Source: Actinomycetes bacterium
Lineage (GTDB): Bacteria; Actinomycetota; Actinomycetes; Streptosporangiales; Streptosporangiaceae
Assembly: GCA_025964635.1 (NCBI GenBank)
Contig: JAOPYP010000274.1
Coordinates: forward strand, 1 to 18,057
Length of the DNA: 18,057 bases
Direction of reading: 5' to 3'
Shown here: in pieces, positions 1-7,479 of the stretch
Layout: the number at the start of each line of letters is the position of its first letter
Numbering within the stretch: the stretch's first letter is position 1
Program-made: the position numbers and the translations under genes
Notes under the pieces: model-generated
What the model was told of the DNA's origin: nothing
Database searches by the model: none
The model's input: only the letters and a program-made list of their open reading frames with translations

Positions 1-2
1 GG

Positions 3-76
3 TGGGGCGGGTGGGGCTCGAACCCACGACCGACGGATTATGAGTCCGCTGCTCTGACCGGCTGAGCTACCGCCCC
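3..76 (-). tRNA. tRNA-Met (CAU), elongator
   Basis: Read on the minus strand, the segment folds as a full cloverleaf. The acceptor stem is GGGGCGG/CCGCCCC with discriminator A. The D stem is GCTC/GAGC. The anticodon stem-loop is GCGGA-CTCATAA-TCCGT, with anticodon CAU at 42-40. The T stem is GTGGG/CCCAC around TTCGAGC. Positions 1-2 supply CC of the 3' end, so an encoded CCA would run off the window. The first acceptor pair is G-C, not the mismatch of initiator tRNA, which argues for elongator Met. A CAU tRNA could also be lysidine-modified tRNA-Ile2, but the overall sequence resembles actinobacterial elongator Met. A possible -10 box, TAAGGT, lies upstream at 95-90. Confidence 0.94.
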
Positions 77-150
77 GGGCACCGCCAGAACCTTACCGCA
101 GCCGCGAGCACGGGGGACATCAGCGTCCACCCGGCTCCGCAGGGGCACGT

Positions 151-166
151 GCGCGGCGGGCCGCGC
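151..166 (-). terminator. candidate terminator of the cvn operon
   Basis: GCGCGG (151-156), loop CGGG and CCGCGC (161-166) form a perfect 6-bp all-GC hairpin 13 nt beyond the cvnD stop codon. There is no T tract, which is common for actinobacterial terminators. It would separate the conservon from the tRNA gene read in the same direction. Confidence 0.45.
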
Positions 167-179
167 TGAGAGGACCGCC

Positions 180-728
180 TTACCTGGGGCTGAGCTGCAT
201 GGCCATAGCGTGCTCCACCAGGGCGATAAGCGCCGCCTTGGTCGACTTCCGGCCCCGGGCGTCACACTGGACCACCGGGACGTTCGGGCTGACCGACAGG
301 GCCTCGGCGACGTCCTGCACGCCGTGCGGGAACTCGCCGTGGAACCCGTTGATCGCCACGATGAACGGCAGGCCTGCCGTCTCGAAGTAGTCGACCGCGG
401 GGAAGGAGTCGGCCAGCCGGCGGGTGTCCACCAGGACCACCGCGCCGATCGCGCCCTGGATCAGGTCATCCCACATGAACCAGAACCGGTGCTGCCCGGG
501 CGTGCCGAACAGGTACAGGATCAGCCCGGCGTCCAGCGTCACCCGGCCGAAGTCCATGGCCACCGTGGTGGTGGTCTTGTCGGGGACCGCTGACAGGTCG
601 TCAACTCCGGCACTGGCCGAGGTCATGACCGCCTCGGTGGTCAGCGGGGTGATCTCTGATACCGATCCGACGAAGGTGGTCTTGCCGACGCCGAAACCAC
701 CCGCCACGACGATCTTGACCGACGTCAT
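180..728 (-). CDS. cvnD: CvnD: conservon small GTP-binding protein
   Basis: This 182-aa protein is a Ras-like GTPase of the conservon (Cvn) type. Such proteins are thought to act at the membrane face with CvnA-C in a system likened to eukaryotic G-protein signalling. A Walker A/P-loop, GGFGVGKTT, is at residues 10-18. The switch II motif FGTPGQHRF is at 74-82, with the Gln kept. Residues VAINGF near 124-129 stand in the place of the usual NKxD base-recognition motif, as is usual for this family. The ATG at 728 was chosen because it places the P-loop right after a short beta strand. Longer in-frame starts would run into cvnC and add unrelated sequence. A modest GGGGA lies about 10 nt upstream. 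The gene is 34 nt downstream of cvnC and is the last of the operon; no cytochrome P450 (CvnE) follows before the tRNA. Confidence 0.92.
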   Translation of the reverse strand: MTSVKIVVAGGFGVGKTTFVGSVSEITPLTTEAVMTSASAGVDDLSAVPDKTTTTVAMDFGRVTLDAGLILYLFGTPGQHRFWFMWDDLIQGAIGAVVLVDTRRLADSFPAVDYFETAGLPFIVAINGFHGEFPHGVQDVAEALSVSPNVPVVQCDARGRKSTKAALIALVEHAMAMQLSPR

Positions 729-762
729 GGCGGCGGTATCCCCAGCCGTGCCCCGCACGGGA

Positions 763-1194
763 CTAGAGCTTGCGAAGTCCACTGAGCACCCTTTCGAGCA
801 GGTTGAGATCTGGGCGGCCATGTGCATGGTCCAGCTGGTGAACCCTGACCAGCCCTTCCACCGCCATATCAGCGACCAGGACACGAGCCACGCCCAGAGG
901 CATCCTGAGCACGGCGGATATCTCCGCCACCGAGCGCCAATCACGGCAGAACCCGAGAATGGCCTGGCATTCCGGGCTGAGGCTCGAAAGATCGCGGGCC
1001 TCATAGTGAGACGCAGCCACCATCGCCTCGATCTGGAGCTGATACCGGGGCTTGGTCCTGCCCCCGGTCACCGCATACGGCCGGACCAGCCCGCTCCCAG
1101 CGGGTTCTGCCCCACGTGAACGCTTTCCTCCGCCGGACCCGGTGCCTGGTTGGCCACCTGTCGGCGGCCAGTCATCCAGGCCTGGGCCGGACAA
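763..1194 (-). CDS. cvnC: CvnC: DUF742 conservon protein
   Basis: This 143-aa DUF742 protein is the third member of the conservon. Residues 1-32 are Gly/Pro-rich and probably disordered. The folded part begins at LVRPYAVTGGRT (about 36-47), a hallmark stretch of the family. A winged-helix-like region follows (CRDWRSVAEISAVLRMPLG), and the C-terminus ends LLERVLSGLRKL, also typical. Family members are presumed to work with the roadblock protein and the GTPase; the biochemistry is not settled. The start is a TTG at 1194. It is chosen because AGGAG (plus-strand 1201-1205) lies 6 nt upstream, and there is no comparably placed ATG before the conserved core. It follows cvnB by 15 nt, so the two are probably co-translated. 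Confidence 0.9.
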   Translation of the reverse strand: MSGPGLDDWPPTGGQPGTGSGGGKRSRGAEPAGSGLVRPYAVTGGRTKPRYQLQIEAMVAASHYEARDLSSLSPECQAILGFCRDWRSVAEISAVLRMPLGVARVLVADMAVEGLVRVHQLDHAHGRPDLNLLERVLSGLRKL

Positions 1195-1209
1195 CGGTCT
1201 CTCCTGTCA

Positions 1210-1632
1210 CTATCTGCCATCCTCCGACCGCAGAGCCCCGCGCATATCCGGCGTGAGGGCCCGTCCCACCCGCTCAACGAGGAGCGCCATCTCGTAGGCC
1301 ACCAGGCCCATGTCGCAATCAGCGGACGCGAGCACGGCCAGGCTCGATCCGTCGCTGATCGCCATCACCAGCAGCAGGCCGCGCTGCATTTCCACGACCG
1401 TCTGAGTCACCGGGCCGCCTTCGAAGACCCGGGAAGCGCCCTGCGTCAGGCTGGTCAGGCCGGACGTCACGGCCGCCAGCTGGTCGACCCGGTCCGCCGG
1501 GAAGCCGTTCGAGTAGGCCAGGGGCAGCCCATCAGACGACACCACGATGGCATGGGCAACGGCCGGGACCCGCTCCACGAAGTTCGTGATCAGCCAGTTC
1601 AGGTCCTGGACCGGACGGGTTAGCGGACTCAC
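1210..1632 (-). CDS. cvnB: CvnB: roadblock/LC7 domain protein
   Basis: This 140-aa roadblock/LC7-fold protein is the second conservon gene. One roadblock domain fills almost the whole chain. It opens with helix LNWLITNFVERVP, then strand HAIVVSSDGLPLAYSNGF, then LLLVMAISDGSSLAVLASADCDMG, and closes with a long amphipathic helix (GLVAYEMALLVERVG). Roadblock proteins regulate small GTPases in bacteria such as Myxococcus (MglB on MglA), so the expected partner is CvnD; that link is inferred from the family and the operon. The start is a GTG at 1632, with GAGAGGAG 5 nt upstream. It lies 64 nt downstream of cvnA, the widest spacing inside the operon. Confidence 0.93.
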   Translation of the reverse strand: MSPLTRPVQDLNWLITNFVERVPAVAHAIVVSSDGLPLAYSNGFPADRVDQLAAVTSGLTSLTQGASRVFEGGPVTQTVVEMQRGLLLVMAISDGSSLAVLASADCDMGLVAYEMALLVERVGRALTPDMRGALRSEDGR

Positions 1633-1696
1633 GAACGCTCCTCTCTCAGCGACCCCACCACAAGCACCAGCATGTACGGCAATCCCGCTCGACCCC

Positions 1697-4600
1697 TCAT
1701 GTCACATCGTCTCCCTCACCGCCAGCATCATCGTCGCTGTTAGCGGCGGCACGCGCTTCGCGAACGCCTCGCTGGAAGCTTGCGAAGCGCTGCCTGGTCA
1801 CCGCAGCCGAGCGAACCGGAGTGGGCGCCGCCGGCTCGGCGTTCGCACCCACGGTCCCGGGCACCAGGTTTGCCTTGGGGACGCGCTTCGGGAGGCCCGA
1901 CAGGGTCACCCCGCCCGACGCGGGCTTGCTGACCGCCTCGGCGGCCCGCCAGCCCTCGTCCGCGGCAGAGGCGGTCCAGCCGCCCGTGTTGTTGCTGTCC
2001 GGTGCGGTAGCACCAGAGTTCGGCCGGTCGGCGCTGTGCCGGCCGCGGCGGAACCAGTCTGACTCTACCGATTCAAAGATAGGTAGCCGGTTGCCCTGGC
2101 CGGCCGGGTCGGCCGGTGGCACCACGACCTCCCGCCGGGCCTGGCCGGGGTCACTGCTGCCCAGGTTCCGCACCGGCCGGGTCGGCAGGCGGGGCGGCTG
2201 GCTGGAGCCGTCGCCGCTCAGCGACGTGCCGAACAGCGGCGGCATGCCATTGCCGGACACCGCGGGCATGGGGCCGGTGCTCGCCGCGGGCGGCGGCGCG
2301 GACGCGGCCGGCGTGCCGAGCGGCGGGTCATCCCAGGACGAGACGGAGGACTGGCCGGGCGGGTTCTCCCAGGACGGGGCGTCAGGCTTGGACGGGGCGT
2401 CGTCCCAGGCCGGCCCGGACGCCGGGGACGACGGGGGAGCGGGATCATCCCAGGCCGGGGTCACCGCGGGGAAGCCAGCCGTGGCGGCCGAGTCACCGTT
2501 CTCGGCGTGCAGCGGGGTGAAGCGCGGCGCGCGGGCCGCGTTCACCGCCTCCTCGGCGGCGGTGCGGCCGCGGCGCGGGCCCCACTCCCCGCCGCCGGCC
2601 GCCCCGTTGCCGGCGAGGGCCTCCAGGGAATCCCCGTTACCCGAGCCGTTCCGCTCGAAGCGGCGGAGCCCGCCCGGGGAACCGTTGCCCTCGTGGGTCA
2701 CGGTCTCATCGGGCAGCCACACCAGGGCGGTCAGGCCGCCGGTCGTCGCCGGGCGCAGCCGCACCCGGATACCGTGCCGGGCGGCCAGCCGGGCGACCAC
2801 GAACAGGCCCATGCGCCGGGATACGGCCACGTCCACCACGGGCGGGTTGTCCAGCCGCCAGTTGGCGTGGGCCATCTCCTCGGCTCCCATGCCGACACCC
2901 TGGTCACTGATGTCGAGCAGGACTCCCCCGCTGTTCAGGAGGTGCCCGGACACGGTCACCGGCGTCTCCGCGGACGAGAACGAGGTGGCGTTCTCCACCA
3001 GCTCGGCGACCAGGTGGACCACGTCGTTGACGGCCTGACCGCGGGCTGAGATGCCGGGCTGCACGTTCATCGAGACCCGCTCGTACTGCTCGATCTCGGA
3101 GACCGCCGCCCGGAGCACGTCCACCAGGGCCACCGGCTGGTTCCAGCGCCGGGATACCTCATGGCCGGCGAGCACCAGCAGGTTCTCGGAGTTGCGGCGC
3201 ATACGGGTGGCCAGGTGGTCCATCTGGAACAGGTTGGACAGCCGCTCCGGGTCCTGCTCGCCCTGCTCGAGATCGTCGATCAGCCGGATCTGGCGTTCGA
3301 CCAGGGACTGGCTGCGCCGGGACAGGTTCACGAACATCGCGTTGACGTTCCCGCGCAGCGCGGCCTCGTTCGCGGCCAGGCGGAGCGCTTCCCGGTGGAC
3401 CTGGTCGAAGGCCCGCGCGACTTCACCGATCTCGTCGGAGGAGTCCACGTCGATGGGGGCGACCTCGAAGGATCCGCCGCCGTCGGCCTCGCTCATCCGG
3501 CGGACCATCTCCGGCAGCCGGACGCCGGCCACTTCCAGGGCGCCCGCGCGCAGCCGCCGCAGCGGGCGGACCATCGAACGCCCGATGATCACGGTCAGGA
3601 ACAGGGAGAGGGCGAGCACGAGCAGGACGGCCGCGCCGACCGCGATGGCCGCGGTCAGGGCCGACTTGTGCAGCGCCGCCGCGCGCGAGCTGATCTGCGC
3701 GGACAGGGACTGCTCGACCGAGCCCATCTGCGCGTCGATCTCGTTCGACATGGCGCCGTACCAGTCGTCCACGCTGGTGTTGTCGTTCTTCAGGCTGCCC
3801 GTCTGCGCCTGCGTGGTGATCGCCTGGGTTTCCTCGGCGTTGGCCTGGAAGACGAAGGAGGAGGACACGCTGTTGTTCCACAGCTGGCGCTGCGCGATGC
3901 TGGCCGCGGTGTTGAACGAGGCCAGGTTGCTCTGCTGCTGGGCGAGCGCCGAGTTGAGCGCGCTCAGCTCGTTCGGGCTGAGCTTGGTGACCTGCAGGCC
4001 CTCGGTGAGGATGGCGCGCTGCTGGGAGGCCTCTTCCTTCATCCTGGAGACGAGGCCGAGGACCCGGATGGCCTGGCCGAGCGTGGCGTCACTGGCGCCC
4101 TGCCCGGTCACGTCGATGAGCGCGAGCAGCTGCTGGATGATCGTGGTGTACTTCTGCACCACGATCAGGGCCGGCAATTCCGTCCCGGTCGCCGCACCCC
4201 GGAGCTGGCTCAGGTTCTGCAGCGCGGTGAGGGCCGTCGCCGCCTGCTGCTGGGTCTGCGCCGAGAACGAGGCGTTGATCTGGCCCAGCTCCTGCCGCAC
4301 CACGCTGGCGGTCTGGTTGGTCAGGGTCTGCAGCTGGGTCACCACCTGCAGCTCGGCGGTGCCGTGGGACCCGGAGCCGCGGCCGCCCTGGGTCCCGAGC
4401 GCGATGTACCGGACCGTCTGGTCCCGCTCGTCCTCGAGATGCTGGGCCAGGACCGTGACGTTCGAGCTGAGCGCGGCGAGTTGCTGGACCCGCCCGTCGG
4501 CGGTGGCGCTGCGGGCGTAGGACAGGATCCCGGTGCCGCCCAGCACCACGGCGGTCAGCGTGGGAATGGCGATGAGGAGGACAAGGCGGGAACGCACCCG

Positions 4601-4792
4601 CCAGTTCTTCAGCGCGCGGCGGGAGCTGACGCCCGGGCGCCTGGCCTGGCCTGGCCCCCCGGTCTCGGCACCGTCGTCCCGGGCGTCGAGGTCCGCGGGG
4701 GCGCGGGACGCCGGGCCGGCTTCGGCAGACGGCTCAACTGACCCTGGATCGCCAGCCAGCCCGTGACCGGTCATCTTGCTGCGGGACCGCAC
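1697..4792 (-). CDS. cvnA: CvnA: NIT-HAMP sensor histidine kinase-like protein
   Basis: This is a membrane sensor of about 1031 aa heading the conservon. In order it has: a disordered N-terminus; TM1 (about 70-92, after basic WRVRSRL); an extracytoplasmic all-helical nitrate/sulphonate-sensing-like (NIT) domain (about 95-375); TM2 (about 377-403); HAMP (about 400-480); a dimerisation helix with His526 in MDHLATRMRR; and a GHKL ATPase with N-box ELVENAT (Asn601) and G1 box DISDQGVGM (630-635). About 330 residues of Pro/Ser/Gly-rich, probably disordered tail follow, including four Trp-Asp/Glu repeats near 776-824. The N-box and G box are intact, so ATP binding is likely; autophosphorylation is not assured in this family. 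The start is uncertain. I chose GTG at 4792 because GAGAGG sits 10 nt upstream. Alternatives are ATG 4774, GTG 4870 and TTG 4918. Only the start is in doubt, not the identity. Confidence 0.9.
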   Translation of the reverse strand: MRSRSKMTGHGLAGDPGSVEPSAEAGPASRAPADLDARDDGAETGGPGQARRPGVSSRRALKNWRVRSRLVLLIAIPTLTAVVLGGTGILSYARSATADGRVQQLAALSSNVTVLAQHLEDERDQTVRYIALGTQGGRGSGSHGTAELQVVTQLQTLTNQTASVVRQELGQINASFSAQTQQQAATALTALQNLSQLRGAATGTELPALIVVQKYTTIIQQLLALIDVTGQGASDATLGQAIRVLGLVSRMKEEASQQRAILTEGLQVTKLSPNELSALNSALAQQQSNLASFNTAASIAQRQLWNNSVSSSFVFQANAEETQAITTQAQTGSLKNDNTSVDDWYGAMSNEIDAQMGSVEQSLSAQISSRAAALHKSALTAAIAVGAAVLLVLALSLFLTVIIGRSMVRPLRRLRAGALEVAGVRLPEMVRRMSEADGGGSFEVAPIDVDSSDEIGEVARAFDQVHREALRLAANEAALRGNVNAMFVNLSRRSQSLVERQIRLIDDLEQGEQDPERLSNLFQMDHLATRMRRNSENLLVLAGHEVSRRWNQPVALVDVLRAAVSEIEQYERVSMNVQPGISARGQAVNDVVHLVAELVENATSFSSAETPVTVSGHLLNSGGVLLDISDQGVGMGAEEMAHANWRLDNPPVVDVAVSRRMGLFVVARLAARHGIRVRLRPATTGGLTALVWLPDETVTHEGNGSPGGLRRFERNGSGNGDSLEALAGNGAAGGGEWGPRRGRTAAEEAVNAARAPRFTPLHAENGDSAATAGFPAVTPAWDDPAPPSSPASGPAWDDAPSKPDAPSWENPPGQSSVSSWDDPPLGTPAASAPPPAASTGPMPAVSGNGMPPLFGTSLSGDGSSQPPRLPTRPVRNLGSSDPGQARREVVVPPADPAGQGNRLPIFESVESDWFRRGRHSADRPNSGATAPDSNNTGGWTASAADEGWRAAEAVSKPASGGVTLSGLPKRVPKANLVPGTVGANAEPAAPTPVRSAAVTRQRFASFQRGVREARAAANSDDDAGGEGDDVT

Positions 4793-5328
4793 AGCCTCTG
4801 CACCTCTCACCAGGCTCGTGTGGCGAGCCAGCAGGCCCGCGGTACTTGCGGCGGAACTGACATGACGCACCCCTTCCCGGGTGACGATTCTGCGAGCCCC
4901 GCGCGCGGGCGCGGCCAAGGGCTAACCCTAACGTCTCACCATCGGCAGTGATCAATACCTTATGCCAGGAAAGCGCTGCTCTAGCGTGATGTTTGCCGGA
5001 TCGCTTGACGTCAGTAGGGTACCCTCCGCCGCTTCGGCCGTGGCTCGTTCTGTACTAACTAAGCCGGGTATGTGCGAAGACCGCTAAGAGTACCCAGGTA
5101 CGGGCGGTACGGACTGATCCCGGGCAGGCAGCCCTTCGCAGCGGCCGGCCGCCTTCACCAGCGCCGGGCGCCCCCTCCGGCGGCGGGAGCGGCCTCAGCG
5201 GGCGGCGGGCCCGTGTCCTGCGGCCGGTGCCGGGGCGGCCATTCCGCGCGGAGACAGGGATCGGCGCGGCCGGGATACCCGATTCGTGCCACTGCCGCCG
5301 GTCCGCCTGCCGCGCGGCGCTTATTCGC
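4793..5328. other. gene-free region upstream of cvnA
   Basis: No supportable gene lies between the cvnA start and the terminator of the acyl-CoA dehydrogenase. The promoter for cvnA should be here, reading leftwards, but no convincing -35/-10 pair stands out; TAAGGT around 4967-4972 (minus) is a possible -10. Two adjacent perfect palindromes, TGACGTCA (5006-5013) and AGGGTACCCT (5016-5025), are the most operator-like sequences. Base composition is less GC-rich at 4921-5100 than elsewhere in the window, as expected for a regulatory stretch. Short reading frames here have no start sites or recognisable motifs. Confidence 0.5.
5006..5025. promoter_or_regulatory. paired palindromes, possible operator upstream of cvnA
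   Basis: The 8-bp palindrome TGACGTCA and the 10-bp palindrome AGGGTACCCT are separated by 2 bp. They lie about 215-235 bp upstream of the chosen cvnA start. Centre-to-centre distance is 11 bp, about one helical turn, which would suit a dimer pair on one DNA face. A regulatory role is inferred; no known regulator is recognised. Confidence 0.3.
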
Positions 5329-5359
5329 GCCCGGGCTTCCGGCCTTAACCAGCCCGGGC
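5329..5359 (-). terminator. candidate terminator after acyl-CoA dehydrogenase
   Basis: The arms GCCCGGGCT (5329-5337) and AGCCCGGGC (5351-5359) are perfect 9-bp inverted repeats around a 13-nt loop. The hairpin begins 2 nt past the TAG stop of the dehydrogenase gene. There is no T run beyond it, only the A/T-containing GCGAATAA. Position and stem strength support a factor-assisted or GC-hairpin terminator. Confidence 0.5.
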
Positions 5360-5361
5360 CG

Positions 5362-6561
5362 CTAGTCCGGGACCCCGAGTTCCCGCGCAATGATCATCCG
5401 CTGCACTTCGGAGGTGCCTTCCCCGATCTCGAGCACCTTGGCGTCGCGGTAGAACCGGCCGACCGGGAACTCGTTCATGAACCCGTAGCCGCCGAAGATC
5501 TGGGTGGCGTCCCGCGCGTTGTCCATGGCCGCGTTGGAGGCCAGGAGCTTGGCCATGGCCGCCTGCCGCTTGACCGGCTCGCCCGCCACCAGCCGGGCCG
5601 CGGCGTCATACCAGGCCAGACGCGCGCTGTGGGTGCGCGCCTCCATGTCGGCGAGCTTGAACCGGATCGCCTGGTAATGGCCGAGCCGGTGCCCGAACGC
5701 CGCCCGCTCGCCGGTGTAGCGCAGGCACTCGTCCACGCAGCCCTGGGCCAGGCCGACCGCGAGGGCGGCGATCGCGATCCGGCCCTCGTCCAGGATCTCC
5801 AGGAACTGGGCGTAGCCGCGGCCGCGCGGGCCGAGCAGATGGTCCTCCGGGACCCGGCACGAGGCGAACGCCAGCTCCCTGGTGTCCGAGGCGCACCAGC
5901 CGACCTTCGAGTACTCCCGCCCCACGGTCAGCCCGGGAGTGCCGGCCGGCACCACGACGGCCGAGATCTCGCGGGGCCCGCCGGGGTGGCCCCCGGTGAT
6001 GGCCAGGACCGTCACCAGCGAGGTGATGGCGGTCCCGGAGTTGGTGATGAACGACTTGGTCCCGTCGATGACCCACTCACCGGCCCCGGCGGGCCGCCCC
6101 GCTCCCGCCGCACTGCCCGCGGTCTCCAGCCGCGCGGTGGTCCGCATCCCCCCGGGGATATCGGACCCCCCGCCCGCCTCGGTCAGCCCGAACGCGGCCA
6201 GGCGCTCGCCGGAGCACAGGTCCGGCAGCCAGCGGCGGCGCTGGGCCTCGGTGCCGAACCTGTAGATAGGCATGGCTCCGAGGGCCACGGCGGCCTCGAG
6301 GGTGATGGCCACCGAGGAGTCCACCCGGGCCAGTTCCTCCAGGGCCAGGCCGAGCGCGAACAGGTCGCCGTCCATGCCGCCGAACTCCGCCGGGAACGGC
6401 AGCCCGAACAGGCCGAGCTTGGCCATCCGGGCGACCACGTCGTAGGGGAACTCCCCGCGCTCGTAGTAGCCCGCGATGACCGGCCGCACCACGTCACGGG
6501 CGAAGGCGGCGACAGTCTGGCGCAGTTCCTGGTGCTCATCGCTGAGCGCATAACTGATCAT
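5362..6561 (-). CDS. acyl-CoA dehydrogenase
   Basis: This 399-aa FAD-dependent enzyme would introduce a 2,3-double bond into an acyl-CoA and pass electrons to ETF in the cytoplasm. The length and three-part layout are standard: an N-terminal helical domain, a middle beta domain (FGLTEAGGGSDIPG, then DGTKSFITNSG) and a C-terminal helical domain. The end of the chain reads YRDAKVLEIGEGTSEVQR, which carries the catalytic Glu (about residue 381) in the EGT(S) motif of the short/medium-chain and branched-chain classes. The middle domain has a small Gly/Ala/Pro-rich insertion near 148-158. ATG at 6561 has GAGGGG 5 nt upstream. Substrate chain length cannot be read from the sequence. No ETF, thiolase or acyl-CoA ligase is adjacent, so the pathway is unknown. 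It stands alone and is divergent from the FHA gene. Confidence 0.93.
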   Translation of the reverse strand: MISYALSDEHQELRQTVAAFARDVVRPVIAGYYERGEFPYDVVARMAKLGLFGLPFPAEFGGMDGDLFALGLALEELARVDSSVAITLEAAVALGAMPIYRFGTEAQRRRWLPDLCSGERLAAFGLTEAGGGSDIPGGMRTTARLETAGSAAGAGRPAGAGEWVIDGTKSFITNSGTAITSLVTVLAITGGHPGGPREISAVVVPAGTPGLTVGREYSKVGWCASDTRELAFASCRVPEDHLLGPRGRGYAQFLEILDEGRIAIAALAVGLAQGCVDECLRYTGERAAFGHRLGHYQAIRFKLADMEARTHSARLAWYDAAARLVAGEPVKRQAAMAKLLASNAAMDNARDATQIFGGYGFMNEFPVGRFYRDAKVLEIGEGTSEVQRMIIARELGVPD

Positions 6562-6688
6562 GGGTGCCCCTCACCGGCTGGTGACGCCGCATGACCGCGA
6601 TGTTACTGGCCGGGTGCGCAGCTGGCCGGGCACCCGCGCCATCCCGCGGACGTTAGGCTCTCGTGAACACGTTTCCTGCCGCCGTCCC

Positions 6689-6693
6689 GGAGG
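6689..6693 (+). promoter_or_regulatory. ribosome binding site that sets the FHA gene start
   Basis: GGAGG is followed by a 5-nt spacer and ATG at 6699. The in-frame upstream GTG at 6663 lacks a purine-rich site, so the shorter protein is preferred. A TAGGCT at 6654-6659 could be the -10 box, with no clear -35. Confidence 0.6.
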
Positions 6694-6698
6694 ACGAC

Positions 6699-7328
6699 AT
6701 GGCGACCCTGACCTGTCCTGCCTGTTCCGCTGAGGTCCAGCCGGACGATCTCATCTGCTTCACCTGCGGCGCCAACCTGCCCAGGAGCAAGACGGCCGAT
6801 GAGCCTGCCTCACCGACGGTCATGCAGCAGTACGCGAAACGTGAGGGCGCGGCGGCCCCGGCCGCCGGGTCCTCCTGCCCGCACTGCGGCGCGGCCATCC
6901 GCGAGCCCGCGGCCGTGTTCTGCGAGGTGTGCCGCGAGCCGCTGCCGCCCCGGAAAGGCATCATCTCGCCCGTGGTGCTGCGCCTCGTCTTCCCCACCGG
7001 CAACGTGGAAGTTCCCGCGGGCACCTCGCTGGTGCTGGGCCGTGACCCGGAGGAGTCGCTGGTCGCCGCGGCCTTCGCCAGCTACGACAACGTCTCGCGG
7101 CGGCACGCCACGGTGACCGTCAGCGACACCGGCCAGGCCACGATCCGTGACGAGCACTCCACCAACGGGACGTTCGTCAACGGGGACCGGGTGCTCCCCG
7201 GCACCGAGGTCCGCCTGGTCGACGGGGACAGCGTCCGGCTGGCCGCGGATGTGACCGGCGAGGTGTCACTGCCCCGGCAGGGCATCCCGGGGGCCTACAG
7301 CCGCAACGGGCACCGCGACCCCGCCTGA
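6699..7328 (+). CDS. double zinc-ribbon FHA-domain protein
   Basis: This 209-aa cytoplasmic protein probably binds phosphothreonine peptides. Two zinc-ribbon knuckle pairs lie at the N-terminus: C6/C9 with C20/C23, and C60/C63 with C75/C78. A flexible Ala/Pro-rich linker (about 30-58) joins them. A forkhead-associated domain fills about 92-185, with the core residues GR (114-115), SRRH (133-136) and STNGTFVNG (154-162). These include the Arg and Ser that contact phosphothreonine, so binding should be intact. The tail is short and basic/Gly-rich. FHA proteins usually pair with Ser/Thr kinases; none is next to it, and the kinase-like gene at 15848 appears catalytically dead. A strong hairpin follows the gene. 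Confidence 0.88.
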   Translation: MATLTCPACSAEVQPDDLICFTCGANLPRSKTADEPASPTVMQQYAKREGAAAPAAGSSCPHCGAAIREPAAVFCEVCREPLPPRKGIISPVVLRLVFPTGNVEVPAGTSLVLGRDPEESLVAAAFASYDNVSRRHATVTVSDTGQATIRDEHSTNGTFVNGDRVLPGTEVRLVDGDSVRLAADVTGEVSLPRQGIPGAYSRNGHRDPA

Positions 7329-7372
7329 CCCCACCGCCCCGGACCCCGCCCCCCCGGCCCACGGCCGGACCC

Positions 7373-7402
7373 ACCGGGCCTGCCCCCACCGGCGGGCCCG
7401 GT
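7373..7402 (+). terminator. terminator of the FHA gene
   Basis: ACCGGGCC (7373-7380) pairs with GGCCCGGT (7395-7402). The inner bases TGCC/GGCG extend the stem to 12 bp (one G-T pair), leaving a 6-nt loop. The tail CTTCGTTT is T-enriched, unusual for this GC-rich window. This is one of the most convincing terminators here, insulating the permease operon. Confidence 0.72.
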
Positions 7403-7479
7403 CTTCGTTTGGGCCTATCAGGCGGCGGGCGCACCGTGAGACCATCGCGGGATCGGCACCAAGATCCACGGAGGTGGCC

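Noticed and set aside
1..179. tRNA gene as an integration site for a mobile element
   Set aside because: No integrase, excisionase or repeated tRNA 3' segment is found anywhere in the window, and the neighbouring genes are of normal composition.
3051..4741. Two long plus-strand frames (489 and 526 residues) inside cvnA
   Set aside because: They are antisense to the transmembrane and NIT regions of CvnA and show no motif or ribosome binding site.
5055..5390. 111-residue minus-strand frame in the gap upstream of cvnA
   Set aside because: It overlaps the end of the acyl-CoA dehydrogenase gene and its hairpin; the composition is Arg/Gly/Pro-rich noise.
5227..6594. 455-residue plus-strand frame opposite the acyl-CoA dehydrogenase
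   Set aside because: It is the antisense shadow of a well-recognised enzyme gene.
6663..6698. Earlier GTG start for the FHA protein
   Set aside because: There is no purine-rich site before it, whereas GGAGG is ideally placed before the ATG at 6699.
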